A stretch of 64,000 nt of DNA from Tenuifilaceae bacterium CYCD. GTDB lineage: Bacteria > Bacteroidota > Bacteroidia > Bacteroidales > Tenuifilaceae. The notes under the pieces were generated by a model. That model made no database searches. It was not told where the DNA came from and saw only the letters and a list, made by a program, of their open reading frames with translations. A program made the translations under genes and the position numbers. Location: contig AP027304.1 in assembly GCA_036322835.1 (NCBI GenBank), forward strand, positions 1,054,001 to 1,118,000, written 5' to 3'. This document shows, in pieces, positions 1 through 8,270 of this stretch (its first letter is position 1; each line of letters opens with the position of its first letter).

Positions 1-794
1 CCTATAACCATGATAAAAAGAGCATCCCAAAGTGTAAGATTTGATGTTATAGGTGTTGAATAAAACAGTATCCAAGTCATCATCCAGTAGAACACCCAGA
101 TTAAAACTGAGAGTAACAGAAACTGTGTCAACTTATGTGTTTTTGTAATTGACTTTAATCCATCAATTACCCCTCTATACATCGATTTTAGCTTCTCGCT
201 TACCTTATGTCCAAGCAAGCCACTCTTCACAATATAAATAAACAGTAACCCAAAGGCCAATAATACCAATAGAATAATTATAAGTTGATACCCTTCTATT
301 TGCAATGCTTTGTTCCGTAATGGAAGTACAATTTTGTTGTATATGAATCCTCCAAAAAGGTCTATTTTAATAGCAATAACCACAAATGTTGAAATCATCA
401 ACATCATTAAGTCCATTGCTCGCTCAACAACTACAGTACCAACTAACGACTCAAATTTTACTCCATCGGTTTTGCGAATACTACCACACTTAGCAACCTC
501 GCCAAAACGTGGAAATGCCACATTAGCCAAATAGCCAATCATAACTGCACTGAATAAATTTGAGAGAGGAACTTTCTTTCCCAGCGGCTCTACCAGAATT
601 CCCCAACGGATTGCCCTTAGGATATGAGCAAAAAGACCCGCAATAATTGCTGCAAAAATCCAAAAATAATTAACGCTCTGGAATCCTTTAATTATATGTT
701 TAAAGTCTACACTACGAAAAGCATAGTAAAGCAAAAGGATAGCTAAGGCTAAAAAAATAGTAAAATTGATGTATTTGCCTATGGCCTTTTTCAA
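1..794 (-). CDS. Lysylphosphatidylglycerol synthase transmembrane-region protein (UPF0104/YbhN-like), partial
   Basis: An open frame runs from a TTG at 794 off the left edge of the window, giving 264 codons without a stop. The translation is very hydrophobic and has at least five membrane segments. It carries the motifs LRAIRWG (about residue 53) and FPRFGEVAKC (about residue 85) and the segment VVVERAMDL, all typical of the LPG_synthase_TM (UPF0104) family of inner-membrane proteins. Members of the family resemble the flippase half of MprF, but most have no proven substrate. The gene starts 18 bases after the panD stop on the same strand, so it is probably the last gene of a panC-panD operon. 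TTG is chosen because it is the only start near the beginning of the first membrane segment. The C-terminus lies outside the window. Confidence 0.8.
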   Translation of the reverse strand, partial: MKKAIGKYINFTIFLALAILLLYYAFRSVDFKHIIKGFQSVNYFWIFAAIIAGLFAHILRAIRWGILVEPLGKKVPLSNLFSAVMIGYLANVAFPRFGEVAKCGSIRKTDGVKFESLVGTVVVERAMDLMMLMISTFVVIAIKIDLFGGFIYNKIVLPLRNKALQIEGYQLIIILLVLLAFGLLFIYIVKSGLLGHKVSEKLKSMYRGVIDGLKSITKTHKLTQFLLLSVLIWVFYWMMTWILFYSTPITSNLTLWDALFIMVI

Positions 795-812
795 TGGTAG
801 TTTCTGATTGTG

Positions 813-1163
813 TTAAACAAGTCGGTTGGTAGCAGTATCGGGGAAAATAACTGTTGGTTTGAACTTTTTGGCTTCCTCAAAATCCATCGATGCGTAAGAC
901 ATAATCACAACAATATCTCCGACAACACATTTTCGTGCAGCAGGTCCATTTAAACATATTTGACCCGATCCACGCTCTCCCTTAATAATGTAAGTTTCTA
1001 AGCGTTCCCCATTGTTGATGTTTACAACCTGAACTTTTTCATTCTCAATCATATTGGCAGCATCTAGCAAATCCTCATCAACAGTGATACTCCCAATGTA
1101 GTTAAGATTTGCCTCGGTTAGTGTTACCCGGTGTATCTTTGACTTTACAACTTCTATAAACAT
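813..1163 (-). CDS. panD: Aspartate 1-decarboxylase proenzyme
   Basis: The 116-residue protein decarboxylates L-aspartate to beta-alanine, the amine half of pantothenate, in the cytoplasm. Its length is normal for the family. The self-processing site is visible as Gly24-Ser25 in YIGSITVD; cleavage there creates the N-terminal pyruvoyl cofactor. The active-site segment [17 protein letters not shown] and the NGPAAR segment that follows are also present. It lies 26 bases after panC on the same strand and 18 bases before a UPF0104 membrane protein, so panC and panD supply the last two steps of pantothenate synthesis together. Confidence 0.97.
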   Translation of the reverse strand: MFIEVVKSKIHRVTLTEANLNYIGSITVDEDLLDAANMIENEKVQVVNINNGERLETYIIKGERGSGQICLNGPAARKCVVGDIVVIMSYASMDFEEAKKFKPTVIFPDTATNRLV

Positions 1164-1189
1164 TTTGGTGAAATTTGTCCCTTAATGGG

Positions 1190-2035
1190 TTATTTAAAAA
1201 TTACATTATCAATCAACCTAACGTTACCCGCGCTAACGGCAATGCATCCCACAATGTGTTCAGCATCGTTCCAGTCTTTTATCGGTTCTAAAGTTATCGC
1301 ATTTGAAAGCTCGAAATACTCAACAGATAAATGCGAATCCCCATTGATTGAATTCACTACCCAATCAATCAGATTTTTTACGCTCATTTCCAACATTTTG
1401 TTACGAGCATCAAAAAGTGTTTTAGAGATAAGCGGAGCGCTTGCCCTTTTCTCTGGATCCAAAAGCAAATTTCGGCTACTCATTGCTAGTCCATCCTTTT
1501 CTCTAAGAATAGGGCATGCAACAATTTCAATATTAAAGTTTAACATTTTGACTAATTTTCGAATAATAGCCAACTGCTGAAAATCCTTTTGGCCAAAATA
1601 AGCCCTATGCGGCTTAACTATTTCGAAAAGTTTGCTGACAATTTGCGCAACCCCATTGAAATGGCCGGGACGATGTTCGCCTTCCATCACCTTATCTAAC
1701 AATCCAAAATCAAACTGTCGTGTGTCCGGTACTGGGTAAATTTCACTTTCGGTGGGCATAAAAACATAATGAACCCCTAAATTATTGAGCAACGCAATAT
1801 CCTTCTCGGGTGTTCGGGGGTAATTTCTAAGATCATTCTTATCGTTGAACTGGGTGGGATTAACAAAAATGCTAACTACAACAAAGTCATTCTCTTCTAC
1901 AGCTTTTTTTACAAGGGATGCATGCCCCTCATGAAGTGCACCCATGGTAGGAACAAACCCTATTGTTTTACCATTACCTCTTAACCCATTAAGGGTTTGG
2001 TTTGTCTGCTCAATGGTGCTCAATGTTTTGATCAT
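1190..2035 (-). CDS. panC: Pantoate--beta-alanine ligase (pantothenate synthetase)
   Basis: This enzyme joins pantoate and beta-alanine using ATP, through a pantoyl-adenylate intermediate, in the cytoplasm. It is 281 residues from the chosen ATG, a normal length. The nucleotidyl-transferase HxGH motif is HEGH at residues 35-38, within PTMGALHEGH. The KMSKS-like loop is MSSRN at about residues 185-189, and the substrate loop FGQKDFQQ is at about 147-154. A start 13 codons upstream is open but adds non-conserved residues, so the internal ATG before IKTLSTIEQ is preferred. It is the first gene of a minus-strand operon with panD and diverges from the GT5-like gene at 2357. Confidence 0.96.
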   Translation of the reverse strand: MIKTLSTIEQTNQTLNGLRGNGKTIGFVPTMGALHEGHASLVKKAVEENDFVVVSIFVNPTQFNDKNDLRNYPRTPEKDIALLNNLGVHYVFMPTESEIYPVPDTRQFDFGLLDKVMEGEHRPGHFNGVAQIVSKLFEIVKPHRAYFGQKDFQQLAIIRKLVKMLNFNIEIVACPILREKDGLAMSSRNLLLDPEKRASAPLISKTLFDARNKMLEMSVKNLIDWVVNSINGDSHLSVEYFELSNAITLEPIKDWNDAEHIVGCIAVSAGNVRLIDNVIFK

Positions 2036-2356
2036 AATAATGATTAATTTATCACTAACATAATAAGCTTGCAAAGGTTGTAAATTTTTAAATCAATTGA
2101 AAAAAAGATGCCATAAATGATGCTTAAAAACACGGTTAAAAATGATTAGTTGAAAATCAAGAAGAAAGGCGAAGAATAAAGTGAAAAATTTTTTATATTT
2201 TTGTGGTTGGATTGGAAGTAGCCCGGATTCGAAATTTTTTTCGAAAATCCGGGTTTTATGCCAATGCTCATTTTAATTTTTGATTGTTGGCAAACCTAAA
2301 AATAAAGAATCGTTAGGTATTGAGCAGTTAAAAAATAAATCTAAAAACTAAAAATA
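2036..2356. other. Divergent intergenic region between panC and the GT5-like gene
   Basis: This 321-base spacer holds no convincing gene. On the plus strand a perfect Bacteroidota -7 element (TATTTTTG) lies at 2196-2203, but no TTG or TTTG is found at the usual distance upstream. It is followed by a strong stem-loop at 2222-2253. That hairpin would fall in the 5' leader of the gene starting at 2357. Confidence 0.5.
2222..2253 (+). terminator. Hairpin in the leader of the GT5-like gene
   Basis: CCCGGATT pairs with AATCCGGG, and inner CGAAA pairs with TTTCG. A short T run follows at 2254-2257. The shape is that of an intrinsic terminator, but it lies 103 bases upstream of a start codon, just downstream of a -7 element. 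It could act as an attenuator or leader structure, or as a terminator for read-through. The stem is seen directly; its role is inferred. Confidence 0.4.
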
Positions 2357-3187
2357 GTGAAAAGCACCAAGGTATTGTATATCTCGCAGGAAATAACCCC
2401 TTATTTGCCGGAAAGCGAGATATCTAAAATTGGAAGGTTTTTACCCCAAGGAATCCAGGATAAAGGTAAGGAGATCCGTACTTTTATGCCCCGATTTGGT
2501 TGCGTAAATGAGCGAAGAAACCAACTCCACGAGGTAATCAGGCTCTCGGGGATGAATCTTGTAATTGACGATACAGACCATCCTTTAATTATTAAAGTTG
2601 CCTCCATTCAGAGCGCAAGAATGCAGGTTTACTTTATTGATAATGAGGATTATTTTCAAAGGAAATTTGTCCTGACAGACGAAAAAGGCTCATACTTTGG
2701 CGATAACGACGAGCGAGCTATTTTCTTTAGCAAGGGTGTTATTGAAACAGTTAAGAAATTGCGTTGGTCGCCCGATATTATTCACTGTCATGGCTGGCTA
2801 ACCGCTTTTGCGCCTATAATGATAAAGAAAGCCTACGCCGATGATCCTCTTTTTGCAAAGTCAAAGGTTATTTACTCGGTTTACAACGATGAATTTGGCA
2901 CACCTCTTGATACAAATGTTCGCAAAAAAATACTGATGGATGGCATTGCAAAAAAAGATGTTGAAATTCTAAAGGAACCAACATACAGCAATTTAAGCAA
3001 ATTGGCAATGCATTTCTCCGATGGAATTATCATTGGGAGTGGAGAAATTAATGCAGAATTGAACGAACATCTTGGAACACTAAAAAAACCAGTTCTTCAG
3101 TATCACGACGAAGATAAGTATGTTGATGCTTATAATGATTTTTACGATACGGTAATAGGTGGCAACGAAATAAAGAAAAAACATTAA
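2357..3187 (+). CDS. Glycogen/starch synthase catalytic-domain (GT5 N-terminal) protein
   Basis: The 276-residue protein matches only the N-terminal half of bacterial glycogen synthases: VLYISQEITPYLP at the N-terminus, RTFMPRFG at about 42-49, and the segment DIIHCHGWLTAFAP near 145, which is the conserved WHDW-like region. The C-terminal GT1 half, which carries most of the nucleotide-sugar site of a full enzyme (about 480 residues), is absent. The ADP-glucose loop KxGGL is replaced by SKIGRFLP. Single-domain proteins like this occur widely in Bacteroidales, so it is probably not a recent truncation, but activity as a normal glycogen synthase is doubtful. The start is GTG, in AAAATAGTGAAAAGC. 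The gene is divergent from panC and upstream of glmS. Confidence 0.85.
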   Translation: MKSTKVLYISQEITPYLPESEISKIGRFLPQGIQDKGKEIRTFMPRFGCVNERRNQLHEVIRLSGMNLVIDDTDHPLIIKVASIQSARMQVYFIDNEDYFQRKFVLTDEKGSYFGDNDERAIFFSKGVIETVKKLRWSPDIIHCHGWLTAFAPIMIKKAYADDPLFAKSKVIYSVYNDEFGTPLDTNVRKKILMDGIAKKDVEILKEPTYSNLSKLAMHFSDGIIIGSGEINAELNEHLGTLKKPVLQYHDEDKYVDAYNDFYDTVIGGNEIKKKH

Positions 3188-3495
3188 GAAAAGCACTTAA
3201 CATACATATTGTTTTAAGTATTTATATCTTTTTTTATGAATAACTCTAAAGACAGAAACAGTATAAACCATATAAATTGCTTTTCTCGAATAGAACTAAA
3301 ACAATTTAACGAAACGAAGATAATTGAATATTCATTCCTAATAAGGTATAATCCTTTTTCCTCAGGAAATCTGGGAGGTTGGCGTTACACAACAAAATCA
3401 TCTTTTAAGGGTTCTTTATGATGAAGTGATTTTCACTCTTGTAAAAATTTATGCCAAAAAGCAAACATTAGTATTAAACACAAAAAATATAAACT
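3188..3495. other. Intergenic region between the GT5-like gene and glmS
   Basis: The 308-base spacer holds only a 61-codon open frame (3236-3421) with no recognisable domain, which I do not believe is a gene. A near-miss -7 element (TATCTTTT) lies at 3225-3232 without a matching -33. I see no clear hairpin or riboswitch. In many Bacteroidales I recall a DUF4270 lipoprotein gene in this position, so a gene may have been lost here; that is recollection and inference. Confidence 0.4.
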
Positions 3496-5331
3496 ATGTG
3501 TGGAATAGTTGGATACATTGGAAATAAGCAAGCTTATCCAATAATTATAAATGGTTTAAAGCGTCTAGAGTATAGGGGATACGATTCTGCCGGTGTATGT
3601 GTTATAGATAGAGAACCCTTTATGGCAAAGTGTAAAGGAAAAGTCTCCGATCTTGAAAATTTTATTGGAGCAAATCCTGTTAAAGGAACAATAGGAATTG
3701 GTCATACCCGTTGGGCAACGCATGGAGAACCAAACGATACTAATGCTCACCCCCATGAGTCAATGAATGGAAATTTCATCCTCATTCATAATGGAATAAT
3801 AGAAAATTACAGCAATTTAAAGTGCAAGCTCGAGAAAAGGGGTTACACATTTAAATCCGAAACCGATACTGAAGTCCTCGTTAACTTAATAGAGTATATC
3901 TACCTCAAAGGAAATGTAACTGCCGAAATAGCGGTAAGATTAGCTCTTGCCAAGGTTGTTGGTGCATATGGAATTGTTGTTATTAGCCGAGATGAACCAA
4001 ACACTCTAATTGCAGCACGAAAAGGAAGTCCACTTGTTGTTGGCGTTGGCGATGGAGAATATTTTGTAGCGTCAGATGCAACACCCATTATCGAGTATAC
4101 AAATAGTGTAATATTTTTAAACGATAATGATGTTGCTATTCTCCGCAAGGATGAGATGATTTTAAAAACCATCTACAACGAAGCATTAGAACCAAACATC
4201 CAAACACTTGATTTAGATATTGAATCAATTGAAAAGGGCGGTTTCGATCACTTCATGCTAAAAGAAATATACGAACAACCAAGAAGTATTCACGACACAT
4301 TTAGGGGAAGGGTATCGACAAATCCAATAGATGTTCATCTGGGTGGGCTTTATAAGGTGATGCCAAACCTGATAGATGCCAAACGTATAATACTAATTGG
4401 TTGCGGAACATCCTGGCATGCTGCTCTGGTTGGAGAATATCTGCTGGAAGATCTAGCAAGAATCCCCGTTGAAGTAGAGTATGCTTCTGAGTTTAGATAC
4501 CGTAACCCAATTATATATAAAGACGATATTGTTATTGCAATTAGTCAAAGTGGAGAAACCGCAGACACGCTGGCAGCAATAAGGCTTGCTAAGGAGGCAG
4601 GAGCATTGGTACTTGGTATTTGCAATGTGGTAGGGTCAAGTATCCCCCGCGAAACCCATGCTGGAGTTTACACACATGCTGGTCCAGAAATTGGAGTTGC
4701 TTCCACAAAAGCATTTACCGCGCAGGTAACTGTGCTTGCAATGATGGCAATTCTTTTAGGCCGGAAAAGAGGAACAATTGACGATGACAGATTCAACCAT
4801 CTAATCAACGAATTTTATGAGGTTCCCGATAAAATTGAGCATATTCTCCAAACCGATCAATTGGTTCAAAGTATTGCCGAACGATTCAAAGATGCCACAA
4901 ACTTCTTATATCTAGGCCGCGGATACTATTTCCCCGTTGCCCTTGAAGGTGCGCTTAAACTTAAAGAAATATCATACATCCACGCCGAAGGTTATGCTGC
5001 CGCTGAGATGAAACATGGCCCAATTGCTTTAATTGACGATACTATGCCCGTAGTGGTTATTGCTACCAAGGATAACAGCTATGAGAAAATTGTAAGCAAC
5101 ATCCAAGAGGTTAAAGCTCGTAAAGGTGTTATCATCGCAATTGTAACCGAGGGTGACACTGTAATTAAGCAACTAGCCGATTATGTGATTGAAATTCCTG
5201 AAGCGGGCGAGGTTATTGGAGCTCTGCTTTCCGTAATTCCACTTCAACTTTTGGCTTATCACATTGCATTGCTTCGTGGATGTAATGTTGACCAACCTAG
5301 AAACTTAGCAAAGTCTGTTACAGTAGAATAA
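3496..5331 (+). CDS. glmS: Glutamine--fructose-6-phosphate aminotransferase (isomerizing)
   Basis: It makes glucosamine-6-phosphate from fructose-6-phosphate and glutamine, the entry step to UDP-GlcNAc for peptidoglycan and lipid A. The 611-residue length is standard. The N-terminal glutaminase domain (about 1-240) starts MCGIVGYIG with catalytic Cys2 and carries RWATHGEP and HNGIIEN. Two SIS isomerase domains follow, with GCGTSWHA, SQSGETADT and, at the C-terminus, the conserved LAKSVTVE. The start is fixed by Cys2. No glmS ribozyme is visible upstream. tRNA-Lys lies 78 bases downstream under its own promoter. Confidence 0.98.
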   Translation: MCGIVGYIGNKQAYPIIINGLKRLEYRGYDSAGVCVIDREPFMAKCKGKVSDLENFIGANPVKGTIGIGHTRWATHGEPNDTNAHPHESMNGNFILIHNGIIENYSNLKCKLEKRGYTFKSETDTEVLVNLIEYIYLKGNVTAEIAVRLALAKVVGAYGIVVISRDEPNTLIAARKGSPLVVGVGDGEYFVASDATPIIEYTNSVIFLNDNDVAILRKDEMILKTIYNEALEPNIQTLDLDIESIEKGGFDHFMLKEIYEQPRSIHDTFRGRVSTNPIDVHLGGLYKVMPNLIDAKRIILIGCGTSWHAALVGEYLLEDLARIPVEVEYASEFRYRNPIIYKDDIVIAISQSGETADTLAAIRLAKEAGALVLGICNVVGSSIPRETHAGVYTHAGPEIGVASTKAFTAQVTVLAMMAILLGRKRGTIDDDRFNHLINEFYEVPDKIEHILQTDQLVQSIAERFKDATNFLYLGRGYYFPVALEGALKLKEISYIHAEGYAAAEMKHGPIALIDDTMPVVVIATKDNSYEKIVSNIQEVKARKGVIIAIVTEGDTVIKQLADYVIEIPEAGEVIGALLSVIPLQLLAYHIALLRGCNVDQPRNLAKSVTVE

Positions 5332-5363
5332 TTATTTCCTGCAATAAAAAATACGATTTTCTA

Positions 5364-5392
5364 TTGTAATAAAAAAATAAGGGTTAAATTTG
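5364..5392 (+). promoter_or_regulatory. Promoter of the tRNA-Lys gene
   Basis: A -7 element TAAATTTG (5385-5392) matches the Bacteroidota consensus TAnnTTTG. A TTG at 5364-5366 sits 18 bases upstream as the -33 element. The tRNA begins 17 bases after the -7 element. Confidence 0.65.
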
Positions 5393-5409
5393 CACCCACC
5401 AAAAAGGAG

Positions 5410-5482
5410 CGGCTCGTAGCTCAGCTGGTAGAGCACGTGACTCTTAATCATGGGGTCGAGAGTTCGATCCTCTCCGAGCCGA
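5410..5482 (+). tRNA. tRNA-Lys (anticodon CUU)
   Basis: A complete 73-base cloverleaf. The acceptor stem CGGCTCG pairs with CGAGCCG and is followed by discriminator A. The D arm is GCTC...GAGC. The anticodon stem CGTGA pairs with TCATG and closes the loop CTCTTAA, giving anticodon CTT, which reads AAG (Lys). The T arm is GAGAG-TTCGATC-CTCTC. CCA is not encoded. A strong intrinsic terminator begins right after it. Confidence 0.96.
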
Positions 5483-5483
5483 C

Positions 5484-5510
5484 AAAAAGCCACCGAAAGG
5501 TGGCTTTTTT
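5484..5510 (+). terminator. Rho-independent terminator of tRNA-Lys
   Basis: AAAAAGCCACC and GGTGGCTTTTTT form a stem closed by a GAAA tetraloop. The core GCCACC/GGTGGC is perfect and is followed by six T residues. Confidence 0.92.
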
Positions 5511-5565
5511 GTTTTTATGCCTACAGAACTTATCAATTTATACTAATTTTGGAAAAACTGAAATT

Positions 5566-6231
5566 ATGAGTATACAAATTAAGCCATCAACCTTAGAATT
5601 TCTTAATGATCTAAAGGATAACAACTACCGCGAATGGTTTCAGGAAAATAAAACTAGGTACATTGATGCTACCGAAAATTTTAAACAATTTGTAAGTGCA
5701 CTGATCATCGGAATCAATGAATTCGATAAAAGTATAGGCTCGCTGGATCCATCGGACTGCCTATTCAGAATTTATCGCGATGTTAGGTTTTCACCCAATA
5801 AAGAGCCTTACAAAAAGAACTTTGGCGCATACATGGCTCCAGGTGGCCGAAAGAGTTCTTTTGCAGGATACTATTTTCATATAGAACCCAATGAATCGTT
5901 CATATCCGGAGGAATATACATGGCTCCTCCTGATATAATGAAAAAAATTCGGGAGGACATCTCTGATTACGAAGAAGATTTCCTTGCAATTATTGATTCC
6001 TCGGATTTTAAAAAGCATTTCGATTTATCGGATGCCGATAAAATGAAAAAACTTCCCCGCGGATTTGAGGCAGGGTCTAGGGTTGATGAGTATATCAAGA
6101 TGAAACACATAACACCATACCATCAACTATCCAACGAGGACTTGCTTAACCCAAACATCCTTGAATACTCATTGAGTATATACAAAAAGATGAGACCATT
6201 AGTTGAATTTATCAATAGATCAATAGAATAA
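5566..6231 (+). CDS. DUF2461 family protein (TIGR02453)
   Basis: A 221-residue cytoplasmic protein of the DUF2461 family, whose function is not established. Family features visible are the start TLEFLNDLKDNNYREWF (about 8-24), the segment FRIYRDVRFSPNKEPYK (about 65-82), and FHIEPNESFISGG near 105. The ATG at 5566 is chosen because the frame extends upstream into the tRNA. A -7-like TAATTTTG at 5544-5551 lies 14 bases before this start. The rlpA-like gene follows 27 bases later on the same strand. Confidence 0.85.
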   Translation: MSIQIKPSTLEFLNDLKDNNYREWFQENKTRYIDATENFKQFVSALIIGINEFDKSIGSLDPSDCLFRIYRDVRFSPNKEPYKKNFGAYMAPGGRKSSFAGYYFHIEPNESFISGGIYMAPPDIMKKIREDISDYEEDFLAIIDSSDFKKHFDLSDADKMKKLPRGFEAGSRVDEYIKMKHITPYHQLSNEDLLNPNILEYSLSIYKKMRPLVEFINRSIE

Positions 6232-6258
6232 ATGTATTATTTCTTAATAATATAAGAT

Positions 6259-7050
6259 ATGTTTAAAATGAAAATATTTGCGGGCTTTGCTATTTTACTA
6301 TTTCTCACACAGAATGCATTTGCCCAAGTTGGCTTTACACAGGAAGGCCAAGCATCGTACTATGCCGATGATTATGAGGGTAGAACAACGGCTTCGGGCG
6401 AACGATATAGCCACAAAAAAGCAACATGCGCGCACATGTCGATTCCATTTGGTGCTTTGGTTAAGATAACCAACCTCGATAACAACCTAACGGCAATTGT
6501 TCGCGTAAACGATCGCGGTCCTTTTGCCTCGGATAGAATTGTAGACGTTAGCCAATCGGTTGCTCAGCGTTTAGGAATGACTGGGAAAAAACTTTTTCCG
6601 GTTAAAATTGAAGTGGTAGATAGCAACGGCTACTCCATGCAAAAAAACGAAACAATCCACCAGGCTCTTCCCAAGGTTGATACTCTAAAAAAGGAAGAAC
6701 AAAAGTCTACGCAGGAAAAAATAGACCTACCAACTAAAACAGATAAAAATTTCGAGATAATCAAGCAACCAAAAAGCGAGCTCTTCAACTTAAGCATCGA
6801 GTCTGTTAACCTCAATGGATTCTCTGTTCAAATTGGGAGTTACAAAGAGTTGGTCAATGTATTAAGAATTGCCGCCGACATTCAAAAATCTACCAAGAAT
6901 AACACAAGAATTCAGGTTATAACCAATAATGGAGAAAAAATATACAAATTACTGGTTGGATCGTTCAACAATAGGAAAGATGCAGAAATTCTAAAAGAAA
7001 AAATCTCTAAAATCTATAAAGACTGCTTTATTGTAGAGCTAAAAGAATAG
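6259..7050 (+). CDS. rlpA: RlpA-like septal/peptidoglycan protein with SPOR domain
   Basis: A 263-residue exported protein. The signal peptide spans about residues 1-22 and ends NAFAQ. A double-psi beta-barrel RlpA domain follows at about 28-115, with QGQASYYADDYEGRTTASGE-type features, FGALVKITN, and the catalytic-type VRVNDRGPF. A low-complexity, Lys-rich linker runs to about residue 180, and a C-terminal SPOR domain (FSVQIGSYKEL to VGSFNNRKDAE) binds denuded glycan at division sites. RlpA proteins are lytic transglycosylases or glycan-binding proteins; whether this one cleaves cannot be seen. An alternative start is the Met at codon 4. Confidence 0.88.
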   Translation: MFKMKIFAGFAILLFLTQNAFAQVGFTQEGQASYYADDYEGRTTASGERYSHKKATCAHMSIPFGALVKITNLDNNLTAIVRVNDRGPFASDRIVDVSQSVAQRLGMTGKKLFPVKIEVVDSNGYSMQKNETIHQALPKVDTLKKEEQKSTQEKIDLPTKTDKNFEIIKQPKSELFNLSIESVNLNGFSVQIGSYKELVNVLRIAADIQKSTKNNTRIQVITNNGEKIYKLLVGSFNNRKDAEILKEKISKIYKDCFIVELKE

Positions 7051-7118
7051 TTAAGATAGCTATCAATCCAATTTTTTTGTAATATTGAACTACTGTTCAA
7101 CTAAACTACTAATTGTTT

Positions 7119-7556
7119 ATGAGAAAACTATTTGTGTTTACTATTACAATGCTTTTTGCATTTGCGGTTTTGGGTCAGAGCGAAACCAAAATTATTGGAA
7201 CATGGTTAACCCAGTATGGCGATTCCAAAGTAACAATCAGCAAAGATTCCAAAGGAAAATTCAACGGTGAAATATCGTGGTTACGCGAACCCAACAAAAA
7301 TGGTAAACCAAAGGTTGATGATAAAAATCCCGAGGTAAAATTTCAATCCCGGCCAATTATGGGTTTACGCCTCTTGGAAGGTTTTATTTTTAAGGATGAA
7401 GAGTGGATTGATGGGAAAATATATGATCCCAAGGAGGGAAAAACCTATAAATGTCTGATGTGGTTCGAGGAAAAGGATTTTGGAAAACTACATGTAAAAG
7501 GATACATTGGCTTCTCGCTGATTGGGAAAGAGGTTGTTTGGACTCGCGATAAATAG
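7119..7556 (+). CDS. DUF2147 domain exported protein
   Basis: The 145-residue protein has a signal peptide (MRKLFVFTITMLFAFAVLGQ) followed by a DUF2147 domain. Visible family features are IIGTWLTQYGDSKVTI at the start, GLRLLEGFIF in the middle, and the GKIYDPKEGKTYKC motif at about 108-121. DUF2147 proteins are small lipocalin-like periplasmic or outer-membrane proteins of unknown function. A TTG two codons upstream is possible, but ATG is preferred. The ComF gene follows 6 bases after the stop, so they are likely cotranscribed. Confidence 0.85.
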   Translation: MRKLFVFTITMLFAFAVLGQSETKIIGTWLTQYGDSKVTISKDSKGKFNGEISWLREPNKNGKPKVDDKNPEVKFQSRPIMGLRLLEGFIFKDEEWIDGKIYDPKEGKTYKCLMWFEEKDFGKLHVKGYIGFSLIGKEVVWTRDK

Positions 7557-7562
7557 TATGAT

Positions 7563-8264
7563 ATGGGCATCCAAAGGGTGCTATCGGATTTTATAAATCT
7601 TTTTTACCCCAACATTTGCTTAGTCTGTCACGATGGGCTTGCTCGGGGCGAGGCGGTTGTTTGTACTGCATGTCTATACCATATTCCACGAACACGATAC
7701 TGGGAATCCGTAGATAATCCGGTTGCCAAAATATTTTGGGGCAGGGTAAACATTGAAAACGCCTGCTCCTACTTCTTTTTTACAAAAGGAAGTAAGTATC
7801 GCAAACTCCTGCACCAACTAAAATACAACGGTCGATCTGACATTGGCGTTAAGCTGGGCGAAGAATTTGGCAGAGAGCTACACAACATCCCAAACTATAG
7901 CAGCATCGACGCCATTATTCCAGTTCCGCTTCACCCCAAACGACTAAAACAACGCGGTTATAATCAGGCCGAGATGATTGCCAACGGCCTTTCAAAAAGC
8001 ATGAAAATCCCTGTAATTACCGATGTGCTAATTCGTAGACAGTACACACAAACCCAAACCAAGAAAACCCGAGAGGAAAGGGTTAAAAATGTTTCGGATG
8101 CCTTCACAATAACAAATGCGGAAAAAGTTGCGAATAAGCATATCTTACTAGTGGACGATGTTGTAACCACCGGTGCCACTTTAGAGGTTTGTGCCAACAC
8201 ATTACTTGATAAAACCTCATCGAAAGTTAGCATTGGAACCCTAGCCTACGCTTATAATATCTAA
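7563..8264 (+). CDS. ComF family phosphoribosyltransferase-like protein
   Basis: A 233-residue cytoplasmic protein. It begins with a double zinc-finger region (CLVCHDG then CTAC at about 19-38) and ends with a type I phosphoribosyltransferase fold, whose PRPP loop is LLVDDVVTTGAT at about 196-207. The central RGYNQAEMIA and the signature RKTREERVKN-like segment are typical of ComF/GntX. The family is linked to DNA uptake and recombination in several bacteria; no substrate is proven. It is convergent with ubiX, only 6 bases apart. Confidence 0.9.
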   Translation: MGIQRVLSDFINLFYPNICLVCHDGLARGEAVVCTACLYHIPRTRYWESVDNPVAKIFWGRVNIENACSYFFFTKGSKYRKLLHQLKYNGRSDIGVKLGEEFGRELHNIPNYSSIDAIIPVPLHPKRLKQRGYNQAEMIANGLSKSMKIPVITDVLIRRQYTQTQTKKTREERVKNVSDAFTITNAEKVANKHILLVDDVVTTGATLEVCANTLLDKTSSKVSIGTLAYAYNI

Positions 8265-8270
8265 GTCAAA

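Noticed and set aside
3236-3421. 61-codon open frame upstream of glmS
   Set aside because: No domain, no promoter, and composition like the non-coding flanks.
3188-3495. Possible glmS ribozyme
   Set aside because: The conserved core was not found and the class is known mainly from Firmicutes.
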